Below, piece after piece: positions 1-10,258 of a stretch of DNA of 64,000 nt. The stretch's first letter is position 1. Each line of letters opens with the position of its first letter. The translations under genes and the position numbers were made by a program. The notes under the pieces are model-generated. The model ran no database searches. It was not told where the DNA came from and worked only from the letters and a program-made list of their open reading frames with translations. This stretch comes from Enoplosus armatus (Eukaryota; Chordata; Actinopteri; Centrarchiformes; Enoplosidae), in contig NC_092184.1 in the NCBI RefSeq assembly GCF_043641665.1, positions 997,001 through 1,061,000 of the forward strand, written 5' to 3'.

Positions 1-803
1 TTCACATCGGCCATTTTGATGTTTAGCCGACTACTTGGCCGGCTGTTGAGAATTAAAAAAACAAAAAAAAAAAAACACTGGGGACAAAAAAATATAAAAT
101 AATAAAATCGAGGCGAGGCAGCGCGACAACCGTTCCCAAGCAAGCCGAGCAAGCAGCAGCCCGGACACGTCCCCTTCTCCCCTCTGTGGACCGCCGGTGC
201 CAACTTCCATTCAAAACACCTGGCAGTTGAAATCTGCTGGCTTCGTGGCAGAGGTGTACACCTGGCAGAACAAAACTTCGGGTTGTTGGCTGTCGGTGCG
301 AACACACTCTTCAATTCGGCGTACGCGTCATAACCCATGCGATACTAATAACAGCTTGGTTCAACTTTTCTATTTCGTTGGGCTGTTAAAAGAATCTTCA
401 GCTCCCTCCATCAAAACACAGCTTAGCGGGGTGGTAGGAGGCAGTGTGAACCAAATCCAAGTTTTTTTTGTGTTTTATTGAAATAACGTGCGAGCAGGCT
501 TGGGAAAAATACGCCGATTTTACCAGAGGAGGCTAGAAATTTGTACAAAGTATTAATCATTATTCTTAAGCCTGTGCACTTTTGCAAACAAGTACGGCAG
601 CATTTAACTCTCAGATTTGTAAGTGAAGTTTGGCGTGTTGTCTTTCCATACGCGCAATAACGGAACCTAACCGGGCCAGCCAGACGTATACGCTGCAAAA
701 GGGGGCAGGCCCGTTTGATAATATAACCAAACAAAGGTGTAGTTGACCGGACCCGGAAGGCAGTGGAACTGACACTGCGAAGTCAAGCTGCAAACGTGCA
801 GTT

Positions 804-840
804 AAAAAAAAAAAAAAAAAAAAAAAACAACAACAACAAA
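804..840. repeat. poly(A) run followed by (CAA)n
   Basis: A 24-nt A run (804-827) is followed by CAA repeats. It lies just inside the first intron of msi2 (gene on the minus strand). Confidence 0.9.
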
Positions 841-887
841 TGATGACTGACGAATGCAGCGTTTACATCGACAGTGTGTAACCTTAC

Positions 888-949
888 CCCGGGTCGTGCT
901 GCGGATCAGTCGGGCTTCCAGACGTGGCTTGGCTCCCGTCTCCTTCCAT
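888..949 (-). CDS. msi2: musashi-2 RNA-binding protein, first coding exon (partial gene)
   Basis: Musashi-2 is a cytoplasmic RNA-binding translational regulator with two RRM domains that acts in stem and neural progenitor cells. Only its N-terminal coding exon is here. Read on the minus strand it begins MEGDGSQATSGSP and ends QHDPG. This matches the vertebrate MSI2 start (human MEANGSQGTSGS...QHDPG), including the known exon boundary just before the first RRM. The ATG is at 949-947. The exon is 62 nt (20 codons plus 2 nt) and ends CCGGG before a GTAAGG donor. I do not see the RRM1 exon (KMFIGGLSW) in 1-887, so the rest of the gene lies beyond the left edge. Which teleost paralogue (a or b) this is cannot be decided from 20 residues. 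The identification rests on a short but distinctive peptide plus the adjacent vezf1, a neighbour of MSI2 in human. Confidence 0.88.
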
Positions 950-981
950 ATCTGATCCCGCTATACAGGCAGTGACTAACG

Positions 982-1057
982 GACACACACTCTCACACAC
1001 GCTCTCTCTCTCACACACACACACACGCGCACGCGCGCACACGCACACACACGCACA
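982..1057. repeat. CA/CG/CT microsatellite upstream of the msi2 start codon
   Basis: A mixed CA, CT and CG simple repeat lies 30 to 110 bp upstream of the msi2 ATG (minus strand), so probably in its 5' leader or core promoter. Positions 1012-1057 alternate pyrimidine and purine without a break for 46 nt, with several CG steps. That composition favours left-handed Z-DNA. Confidence 0.85.
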
Positions 1058-1180
1058 GAACGTGTAGGTTGGCAGGCGAAGCGGAGCTACAGTGTCAGCG
1101 AGCCTGTACCGCGGCGCTCCGTCACACGTGGGATCAGTTCGGTCTGTGGTCCCTCCTCTACAGTCACCGATCAACCACAC

Positions 1181-1188
1181 TGACGTCA
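1181..1188. promoter_or_regulatory. palindromic cAMP response element (TGACGTCA)
   Basis: A perfect 8-bp CRE, the binding site of CREB/ATF factors, lies about 230 bp upstream of the msi2 start codon in a CpG-containing stretch. Position and palindrome suggest a promoter element of msi2 (minus strand). A single 8-mer can also occur by chance. Confidence 0.45.
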
Positions 1189-2329
1189 GTTCTCTACAAC
1201 CCGCCCACATTAACTAGTGCTGTGCGGGCCAGTCAGATTGTGAGGCTTACCTGCCTCTACAATACGTAATCATCAAGGCAGCGGAACACAGATGCAACTT
1301 TTAAAGTTTTGAAATCGATCCACATTTACATCTCTCCCCAGTCCAGCTGGCGATATTGAACTCACAAAGGCTCATGGGAAATGGTGTTTGCAGGAATACA
1401 GGTGAGAAATCAAAGCTACCTGTTAAAATCCGTCAGGTCAAGGTCAAGCGCTGTCAATTTCACCTCTGTCTGACTCTTAGTGCGCCTGATCAAAATGAGC
1501 AAAGCAAACATGGGAAGCACACTTATTATTTATACTTTTTTTATTTGTGACTTTAGAGAAGAAGCATTAATTGGGGCGTTTTCCTCTGGTAATTGAAAAC
1601 ATCCAGAGATATGGGTTAGACAGCCTCGGTGTCGGTTCACTATAATTTTTTCAAAGCAAAGTGTGGTGTGACATCTATATTCACGCTGAGCTAAAACGAA
1701 TTCACTGATATGTTTGTAATCTAATTGTTTGAAGGTCTTCTACAGTAGTTCGTAACCCTTTCTTAAGATCACCGCCCCCCACCCACCCAAATACAGTCAC
1801 AAAAACAGGGGGAAAGTAGCCTACTTCCTATGTATATTTCATTATATTAATTGCATGAAAAGCAATAACAGTGCAGAAGAAGAATTAACTGTACAATTAA
1901 ATAGTGAACTTAAGACCTGCAGGGAGTTTGTGTACAACTAGCAATTTGGATAAAATTCTGAATATTTCTGACTATTTCTTGTGGATATTGCAGTGTATCG
2001 GAAGATTTTTCCTCATATTTTTAGGAACACAATTCTATGTCTGTATTATGATTTTCTATTAATTCATTATCCTACATACGTTTTAATAGTTTAATAGCAG
2101 GCTGTCTTTAAATAAATAAAGATCTAAGCTTCTAAAAAATAACCCTTAAATTTAGTTGTCTTCTTCACAGAAATTAATTAAGTGCATGTATTTTATATTC
2201 TATATATAGAAAAATTCTTACACCCTTAAAATCAAGAGGGCTTCACGCTAAATTTCTGGCACAGAGGGCGCCAGGTAAACAAATGTGTCACTCATATCTA
2301 TGATAAGTCTTAACAACCCGAGAATGATG

Positions 2330-2470
2330 ATTTCTGATTTTGCTTCATGAAGTTGGAGGAAGTTATCAGACATCCAGCATTTGATATCCTTTAGACAGGT
2401 CTTTAAAGAAGTTACAGGCACATAAAGTTGTGTGTCATCTGCATAGCTATGAAAACAGATCAGGTACTCA
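2330..2470. repeat. probable dispersed teleost repeat fragment
   Basis: The stretch containing AAGTTGGAGGAAGTTATCAG and GTGTCATCTGCATAGCTATG resembles a common interspersed fish repeat that I recall only from general knowledge. No termini or target-site duplications are visible. Confidence 0.35.
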
Positions 2471-3584
2471 GTAGTTCAAAATGGCTGTAGACTGTAAAAA
2501 TGTCTGATGAATGGTCAGGGAATGAGGTATTTGTAAGACCACTGACAATATGTTTAATAGTTCTGAGCAATATTTATGGGGTTATGGTGGCTTTCACCCA
2601 TTGCCCTGCATTCCCTCTTTATTTTTTAAGTATAATCCTTCAGCCATGGAGTACCAATCGAGCCAGTTTTCCATATCTTTTTAAGGGAGCAAATTAGTTC
2701 AGAATGCCCACACAGGGTGAATTAAACTGATCTACTAAACTCTCAAGGGCAAATATCTGTCATGAAGGTTTTTTTTGCATGATTGGTCAAATTCCCAAAT
2801 AAACATGGCTGAAGTTGAGGAGTTCATGAGGCATCTCTTTGACGGGGGTCCGTCCACAAGAAAATAAGAGTATGCGTGGTTGGGGCCAGAAACTGATTTG
2901 CATAAACCAAATGAGCCACATATATTTCTTAAGTCTTAAGACCAACGGATCGTTTGCACAACAATCATGAACATTACGGGAATAGCACCGCTCTGATCGT
3001 TGCACAATGAGGAGGTGGTGACAGGGGTGGCAGAAACTGTACAGGGGACTACCATACAGTTTAGGTAGGGGGAGCTGGAGGGGAATGCTGAATGAGTGCA
3101 GCATGAGCTCAGGGAGGGTACAGCCAGATGGACTCTGCCATGGCGTAAAAGCCTTACGGGAGTGCAGGAGTGTCGGTTCAATGTTGACGGATTAAAAGGC
3201 GTGAGCCTTCTTGGGAGGGATGGGGGCAGTCTGACTTGAAAAGCTGAGGCCTATTTAAAAAGGCAACCCTTTAGCCAGGTGTGAAGTTGGCGTAGGCGAC
3301 TGAAGTTCGCGTCATCAAAACGCGGGGAGGGGAGCAGGCCAGAAACGGCTACCTGCTTCCCGCCATCCAGCAGATTGTCCACGAGGCAAACAGGCTGTCC
3401 TGTTTGTGAAGCACCAACTGTTGAGTTTTGATTTTGTTAACGCCAACGTGAAAATCAACTGCAGAGCGGTGGGTGTAATGTCCTTTGCGTGGGCACCTGG
3501 AGAGCAGGAAGTCTGGCCACCGCGCACCGCTATGCCCGGACCATAGAGGTACCCAACTGCAAGCACCGAGGTGAAGCACTGTTT

Positions 3585-3635
3585 CAAATAAAGGCCTGGC
3601 TCTCTCTGCAGCTGAGGTGAATAAAGACCAGTATT
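3585..3635. repeat. short dispersed repeat, copy 1 (second copy at 53990-54040)
   Basis: This stretch (GTTTCAAATAAAGGCCTGG, then CTCTCTGCAGCTGAGGTG) matches 53990-54040 (GTTTCAAATAAGGACCGGG, then CTCTCTGCGGATGAGGTAG) in the same orientation. Two diverged copies in one 64-kb window indicate an interspersed repeat family. Confidence 0.6.
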
Positions 3636-3952
3636 TGAGATTGTACAGTACAGTATAAACTGTAGGTTTAATCTCAGTGAAACCCATGGTTATGTGTACT
3701 GTGCACTGCTGATGTCGTAATGATTTGTTAGAGTGAAAGCCCTCATAAGTAACACAGTCATCTGCAATCTTTCTGTAGTGTGCATTGTAATGGTGCTGCA
3801 GCAGCGCTCTCCATATGTTTGTCTCCAGCAGTGGAAACAGCTGGGGGGGGGTGGGGCAGACAGGAATGTGAAAGTGAGAGCTCAATTAATGCGGGCTTCT
3901 CTCTGCCTCGTCATGCTACAGTGATTGCTGTTTATTTCCTCCTCAAGCTCTC

Positions 3953-3988
<36 letters not shown>

Positions 3989-5460
3989 TTACCTACCCTA
4001 TACATGCCTCATCATTCTCTCCTCATGCTCTTCTCTGTGCCTTGAAGGAACAATTCATCCTGACAGTAAATCCCCAATTTGTGTTGGTTTCTGTTTATAG
4101 GTCACCATGCACAGTGGCCTTTACATCACTACAACAGAATCGTATAATTTCAAGAAAAACGCACAAGGTCTGAAATTTTCCAGGATGCCTGAGTTCCAGG
4201 TCGGGTCCAGATTTATATTTGTCATAGGTCTCACACCGACAAACACAAATGCAGCTCGTGACATGACCAAACTATTTTAAGCAGCCGTAACCAGGGCCCC
4301 GTTCTCTGTACGTAACAACTCGCAGCCTTACCAGGCACAGCAGTTGACAGCCTTGTTGTCAGTGACGGAATAGTTGAAGGTCTAAGCTCGGTGTTCCACT
4401 TGAGTCGGCGACCCATCACCCATTTACATGCAGGGTCTTATAGGAATAACTTGGCAAGTACCTTCAATGGAACTGTGACATTTTGTTTATATTTTATATC
4501 CAATTTTTTCCTTTTACTCAGACTAATTTCTATATATTTTCCAAAAAAAACCATTTACTTAACATACAGACCTCATTTATATCTAATATTCATGTCAGGG
4601 CAGCAGGGGGTGAATTGTAACCACTTACCAACTTGTAACTTCTGCATAACAAACTGAATTGTCGCTGCTTCACTTCCAACCAGTTTCTGCCTAACTTCTG
4701 CTGATCATGCCGCTGCAGTCCACCGCGTCAGTGTCACGCTTTGCCTCACCTAGGCGTACTTTCTTTAGGTTTAGGCACCAGGTCATGGCTGCTAAATCGA
4801 GTGGTTGCAGCTTAATTTTTAACTACTTTCTGCCGAGCTTCGGCAGGTAAATTGAAGTAACCATTTACATTCTCACCAATTTCTGTAAACAAAAATTCAG
4901 CAGATCAGTCCAGCTTTTTATCTTAAGTCACTGAAAATGTCTAACTACCAACAAATACAACTTCATAATCAATAATCAAGTTACTTGCTTGCTTGCTTAT
5001 TGAGGCCTGATAACCAGTCAACACAAGTTAAATGCCACTTTTTGTATTTTGAGACCACAATACGTTAACAAATAAATTCATAACAGGAAAAAAGTAAAAG
5101 TTTTTCAAATCAAATACAGCATTTGTCATTTTAGCTGACTGAATATGATCCAGTTTCACCAAAATCTGTGAAGTTATAAAGTTGTTGTAAAGCTTCTGAT
5201 TGGCCGGCTCCCTGTCGCCCCAGAGGGCCAGGGAGACGTCGCTGTGGTCAACTGGATGACAGCTACAGTAACTAAGCTCGGAAAATAGAGATATGGGGCA
5301 CTGAATTTGATGAACTCGCTGTTTATCAGACCACAAATGAAAAAGTAGGTTGGAAAAAAAACGATGCTGCTGGAGCTGAGTGTTTCTGGGGACTGGCCTC
5401 TCTGATTACTGTACAAAAACACAAAACTTTATTCACTGGTTTTGGTGAAACTCGATCATT

Positions 5461-5853
5461 TTATGGAGAAAATGTTTTCTGGTTTTCCCTTTGATGTCCG
5501 CCGGCTGTTCTGCCTCAACTCTTGGTGATTTCCTGAAGGACAGAAAGTTTTATAAAGTAGCTGCTAACTGCTGCTAACTGTAGCTGCCATTAGCTCAGTT
5601 CGCTCTGAGCACCAGGGGGAGTGTTGGTGTTTACGCCGCCAGCACAGGAGCTTTGGACCGCCGGGAGGAGGAGGTTTTCAGTCCCGGCCTCCTAGAGTCA
5701 GCTAACTTAAGTGCGTAGATATAGATATACATCTATTGCTAAGAGGACTGCTAAATGCACAGCTAACTAGCGAACGGCAGCTACAGTTAGCAGTAGTTAA
5801 CGATTACTTTAGCAACGAGAGGGTAAAGCCATCTGTCCATCAAGAAACTACCT
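5461..5853. mobile_element. non-autonomous DNA element (MITE-like), copy 1
   Basis: Positions 5461-5537 (starting ATTTTATGGAGAAAATG) are the reverse complement of 8536-8615. Positions 5763-5853 (GAACGGCAGCTACAGTTAGC and following) are a direct copy of 8458-8535. One locus therefore carries both arms in opposite orientation around about 225 bp of internal DNA, as expected for an element with terminal inverted repeats whose right tip was lost. There is no transposase. GCTAAC-type words are frequent inside. Confidence 0.6.
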
Positions 5854-5982
5854 CCTACCTACTTACTTTCCTTCACAACAGAAAAAGCACTTTCTGTGAG
5901 ACATACTGAACAACCTGAGTAGTAGTAAAGAGTAATCCTGAGCAGAGCCGCTCCCAACAACTCAGACAGACTGAGCGGGTGG

Positions 5983-6107
5983 ATGAGCGCGTCCCTCTAC
6001 TTTGTGGCCGTGCTTGCCGTGCTGTCACTGCTGTGCCCTGAGCAGTCGCCTAGAGGCGCAGCGACCATGCACCGCGACAGCTTGCGGGGCCTTCGGCATG
6101 GCACGAA
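5983..6107 (+). CDS. possible first coding exon with signal peptide (unrecognised, speculative)
   Basis: An ATG at 5983 opens a 41-codon stretch beginning MSASLYFVAVLAVLSLLCP, a good signal-peptide shape with a hydrophobic core of about 14 residues. It reaches a GTGAGT donor at 6108; without splicing it stops at 6109-6111. I recognise no family and find no matching downstream exon. The ATG context is weak (T at -3). It lies just right of a MITE, so chance is a real alternative. Confidence 0.2.
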
Positions 6108-8457
6108 GTGAGTTTGTTCAGGTGCAATAATTGTTTCATGAAACCCAGAACCTAACTCTGATCTGTTTATTAACCACAACGTATTGAGTTCAGTTTCTTC
6201 ACCATCTGCTCACTCCGCGCCGTTTCCGTCGTGTCACATGTCGACGGTCCAACCGAACAGCACGCCTGTTAAATGACCGGCTGTTTGCGCGTCACTCGTA
6301 GCAGCCTCGTAGGTAGGCTGTTCATGAGCGAGGGCGCATTTGTTATGTTCTTTCATGGCGGCTTGTATTTAACGCATTTCAGTGAAACCTTTGAACGTCC
6401 CATTGAACAGCTACACTACATATCGCTATTGTTGTATCGCCCGGGCCTACTACATAGCATGAAACTTTCTGTGCTTGAGTCACTGAAAGAATGTATTTTT
6501 GCTCTGACTGACTGAAGCACCAACGCGTGTTACTCGATGGGAAAGACTACACATGAGCACCGTGGGCGAGGCTTAAAATACAAGCTAGTCGCCACTAACA
6601 AAACTGTGAAAGCACACAGTGCTTGCGCTCAGCATACATGTTTGAATGTGCTGAGTTGCTCTTTACTTACCACTTAGCATTCATTTTGGTTTATTCCTTT
6701 ATTCTTCTAATTCTAATTTAAGAATTGAATTAGAACGGTAAATAACTATAACACTATATATAGCCTTTAACGTTCACCCAAAGTTACAGATTAAGCAGCC
6801 TCAATCAAATAAATACGTTGATGAAGATATAAACGAAACGTTACTGGCATGAATCGCAGTACTCTATAATAATTCCAGTGTTTGCGCCCATTGGCAATGT
6901 ATTCAGGATCAGTCATGGGAACGTGTCAGATATGTATTCTGTTTCGTTGTGCACGTTGGATAGCAGGACGAGCCTGCGCGTTTGCATGCTGAACTGCATT
7001 GCGTGTCTTCATTCAATGTAACAACAACAACAACACAGACAAAGCATCCACAGCAAACAGAAACTTATTTTGTACAGAATAAATGCATTCACCTCTTAAC
7101 TGGGTCGGCTATTTCTCATGAGAGATGATAGAGTTACAGCAGTTCTAGTGTAAAAGAGAGAAAGACACGCGGCTTGTACTAAAGTAAATACCTTCTGGGA
7201 AAATGTAACATTGGCTACGATGTTGATTGCGAATCGCAGCGTTGGAAGGAACCCGATCTAAACGCAACAAACGCATTTCAATAACCGGATGCATTACAGA
7301 CTAAAAGGTTGATGGCAACCAACTGGAAGGACGCAGCAAATGAGAATATAACGTCTACCCAAGCAGCTAAACACATTAACACATCAGCTTGAACAGCATG
7401 CCGTTGTTGGTGGAGCCGGCGAGGAGCCTTGAAGCCCTGGGGATCTTGAACAAATTGGCGGAGACATTCGGAGGCTTTCATAAGGAGCCACTCTCTCAGA
7501 TCAAACTGGGGAAACACAGATAAAGAAGATCCCCCAAGTATTCCTCTTTCCCTCCTAGGATGAACACAGGAGACTGGACTGCTATCAGATGCAAAGATAA
7601 TAAAAGATGACAAACTGTGATGTGATTAACCATCTGGGTTCTTGGAGAAGTAAAACCCCCCCCCCACGCATTTTATATCGTTGGTCTGCAGGAGCCACTA
7701 CGGTCGCAATGCAAAGCAACACAAGGGATACAAACACTTCTTTTTCTGAAGAGTTTGGATTGTCCTAGATCTCTGTCACATTTGTGTACAACTGAGTGAA
7801 ACATCGTGAACTCCTTTTCGAGGAGGGGCTGTCCAAAAGTGTGCGCTATTGTTCCCGTTTGTACAGTTCTCGGCGTTCAAAAGACAAGAAAAGTTCCTGG
7901 AGAAAGATTGGGCAAGCAGTGGGATGCTGTTATACAGAGACTGTCGCTGTGTTCCCGTTGTTCCATTCTAGAGATAGAGAGTGGGGGGGTGCGGTTATGG
8001 TGACAATCACCACTGGCAGCTGACCAATCACGGCTCTTGCGCTCTCCGCATCGTATCGGTCTATCCGACAAGGAGTTGCAGCTATAGATCGGTAACCCTC
8101 TATTGTGAAAATTAAATGGTGACCGACAGAATACAGTGATTTCTCAATAACCGGCATGGTCCCAAATTATTATAGTATCAACTTTTTCCAACTACCTATA
8201 AATCTAAGAAAGCAGCCGTTCGTATTTGAAAATGACCGCATGTATGGGGTTCACCCTGAAACCTCTTGGTCACGATCCAGCTAGCTGTCAATAAGCTGCA
8301 CTTGCGCAGGTTTGGGCTTTAAAGACTTGTTGCCCTGACAACAGGTCCAGATGAATTTCGGACCAGCTTTGAAGAATCAAAGAATCCACTCTGAATGTGG
8401 ATCCACGTACGAAGAGCGGGGCCCTGCTTTTTAAAAATGTAAATGCAACTAACTGAG

Positions 8458-8616
8458 CTAATTAGCTAACGGCAGCTACAGGTAGCGGTTACTTTAGCAA
8501 CGAGTAAAGCCACCTTTAGCCATCAGGAAACTCCGTAAATCACCGAGAGTCGAGGCAGAGCAGCCGGAGGACATCAGAGGGAAAACCAGGGAAAACATTT
8601 TCTCCATGAAACACAA
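8458..8616. mobile_element. non-autonomous DNA element (MITE-like), copy 2, single arm
   Basis: This segment carries the two modules seen at 5461-5853, here side by side in one orientation. It looks like one terminal arm, ending near ACATTTTCTCCATGAAAC. Confidence 0.6.
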
Positions 8617-9165
8617 AGGTTCGGTTATGAAGGGACATAATAAGACAAATCAAAGAGAGGAGCAGCAAGCGGAGATGGGAGGTGGTGTTGATATGGACGT
8701 TAACACTGAGGTGCATGCAGCCAAACGTTCACTTAAATGTCTCGACAAAGAAAAGGCTAGTTGCACCCAGGAGTGATTTTTCCCAGTCCACTATCTGTTT
8801 GCGTTACAGTAATAACTATATTTAACGCATGTTTATTTCCGCCACCACAACCTTCCTTGTGGGCTCCCGGGAATCCCATCTGCGGTGCGTTTGCACCTCC
8901 CTTTCAGAGGCGGAGAATCCCCCCCCCCGCGCGCACAAACCGAGGAGTCACGAACAGCGTGGCCTCAGTAAATCCAGTGCGTAACCGACCTCGTGATCCT
9001 CCCTCAAATGCGCAATGAGGAGAATGACAAGCAAACCGGGACTAGGCCGCAGTCGGCTCTGGCTCTCTGTGTATTCTTCATCCCAATCATCATCATCCCT
9101 TTTAAGGACTTGAGCTCAGTCAGCCTAATAAAACTCACTGTTGACTCTACTTTGGTGCAATGACA

Positions 9166-9197
<32 letters not shown>
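9166..9197. repeat. (CA)n microsatellite
   Basis: Sixteen CA units without interruption. Confidence 0.97.
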
Positions 9198-9199
<2 letters not shown>

Positions 9200-9448
9200 G
9201 ACATTTAGTTCAAAACAAACTGCATCCCACTTTTCCTTCATGGAGCAGGCACATCAAGGAGGTTTTTTTTTAAACAAAAGCTGCGAGTTCTCATTGTGAT
9301 GAACTTCCATCAAAGCGCTTTGGCTCTGCACATCAAAGCGGGGCTTCATCTAACAGCTGCCGCAGTCGGCCCTGCACGTGGGCTAGTCTCTGCTGGAGCA
9401 CATGACAAACAGTGAAGTGGCAGGGCTGGGCTGGGGAAACAGAGAGGT

Positions 9449-9475
9449 ACACACACACACACACACACACACACA
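9449..9475. repeat. (CA)n microsatellite
   Basis: About thirteen CA units, close to a 12-nt G run at 9529-9540. Confidence 0.97.
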
Positions 9476-9602
9476 ACAGTTACGTGCAAGCAAGCACAAC
9501 ACGCATGTCTCAAGCTGTCTTTAAAGCTGGGGGGGGGGGGCAGTTTTCTTGAAAAGGCAAAAAGAACGCCAGAATATGCTTTTTGCAGAGCTATAAAGTT
9601 AC

Positions 9603-9678
9603 CTTCTATCGCCATGCCAACTTTTCCTGCGGTATTTTTCTGCCATTGTATCAGGCCATCTCCTTCCCGAGCGGCCAT
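9603..9678 (-). CDS. possible first coding exon of an unrecognised gene (speculative)
   Basis: Minus-strand ATG at 9678 opens 25 codons beginning MAAREGDGLIQWQKN and ending VGMAIE. They lead into a consensus-like donor (GAAG, then GTAACT at 9602). Immediately upstream is a CpG-containing stretch with two CCAAT boxes in opposite orientations, as in TATA-less housekeeping promoters. I do not recognise the protein and could not link a second exon between here and msi2. It could be a real 5' exon of a small gene or a chance ORF in a GC-rich patch. Confidence 0.25.
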
Positions 9679-9718
9679 GCACAGGCGCGCCTGCGTTCGT
9701 AGGAGGTGGGGTTAACAG

Positions 9719-9758
9719 CCAATAGAAACGCCCTCCCTCTGAAACGACCCATGATTGG
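9719..9758 (-). promoter_or_regulatory. paired CCAAT boxes
   Basis: CCAAT at 9719-9723 (plus) and ATTGG at 9754-9758 lie 40 to 80 bp upstream of the minus-strand ATG at 9678, the usual spacing for NF-Y sites in a promoter. Support is positional only. Confidence 0.35.
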
Positions 9759-10159
9759 CCGATTACGACTTCTAAACTGCCCTTATTATCAACATATCCA
9801 ATGACAAGACGAAAACCAAAAAACTTTGTATTTCAGGATTTTACGTGTTATCCCCATAACACAAAAAAGGCCCATGCACTGCCTGAGCAACACTGCTCCA
9901 GTCAACACCAACTGGATGACCTAGATGACTGACAAGCTTGGGCAGATACATGTGGCCGAACTATGAGGTAGTTGCACACATGTGCTGTATGTGAACTATT
10001 TTAGGACCCAAAGGGCAGTACAGAAGTCTTCTTGTTCATTCTAACCTGTCATAGTCTTTCTGGTGTTTGAAAATGATTTCACTTGATACATTTTGATGGC
10101 AAAATGTTTTAATCATTTTCATAATTTTGCGGCATGATAAGGACGACGATGAATAATTC

Positions 10160-10258
10160 TACATTCAATTTCATTTTAATTCAGTTTTATTTATATATAT
10201 AGCACAAAATCATAACAAAAGTTGTCTCATGACACTTTCCATATAGAGCAGGTCTAGA
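10160..10258. repeat. dispersed LINE 3'-tail-type repeat, copy 1
   Basis: About 85 bp (AATTCAGTTTTATTTATAT ... CATATAGAGCAGGTCTAGAC) match 14657-14737 in the same orientation. The second copy lies beside a LINE 3' coding end, so this is probably a solitary tail of the same family. Confidence 0.6.

Larger units (their letters stand above)
1271..5460. other. intergenic DNA upstream of msi2, no gene recognised
   Basis: About 4 kb of AT-rich sequence in which I find no coding exon. It holds a (GA)n run at 3957-3985. A 50-bp stretch at 3585-3635 recurs at 53990-54040. A segment near 2330-2470 resembles a dispersed teleost repeat (the GTCATCTGCATAGC type). Short ORFs here have no recognisable family features. 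Confidence 0.6.

Noticed and set aside
7376..7477. Minus-strand frame reading NVSANLFKIPRASRLLAGS to a stop, considered as a last exon for the 9603-9678 candidate
   Set aside because: The only nearby acceptors give the wrong phase, and an in-frame stop lies just upstream.
7796..8023. Cysteine-containing ORFs suggestive of a THAP-type zinc finger
   Set aside because: The cysteine and histidine spacing and the conserved tryptophan of THAP domains are not met.
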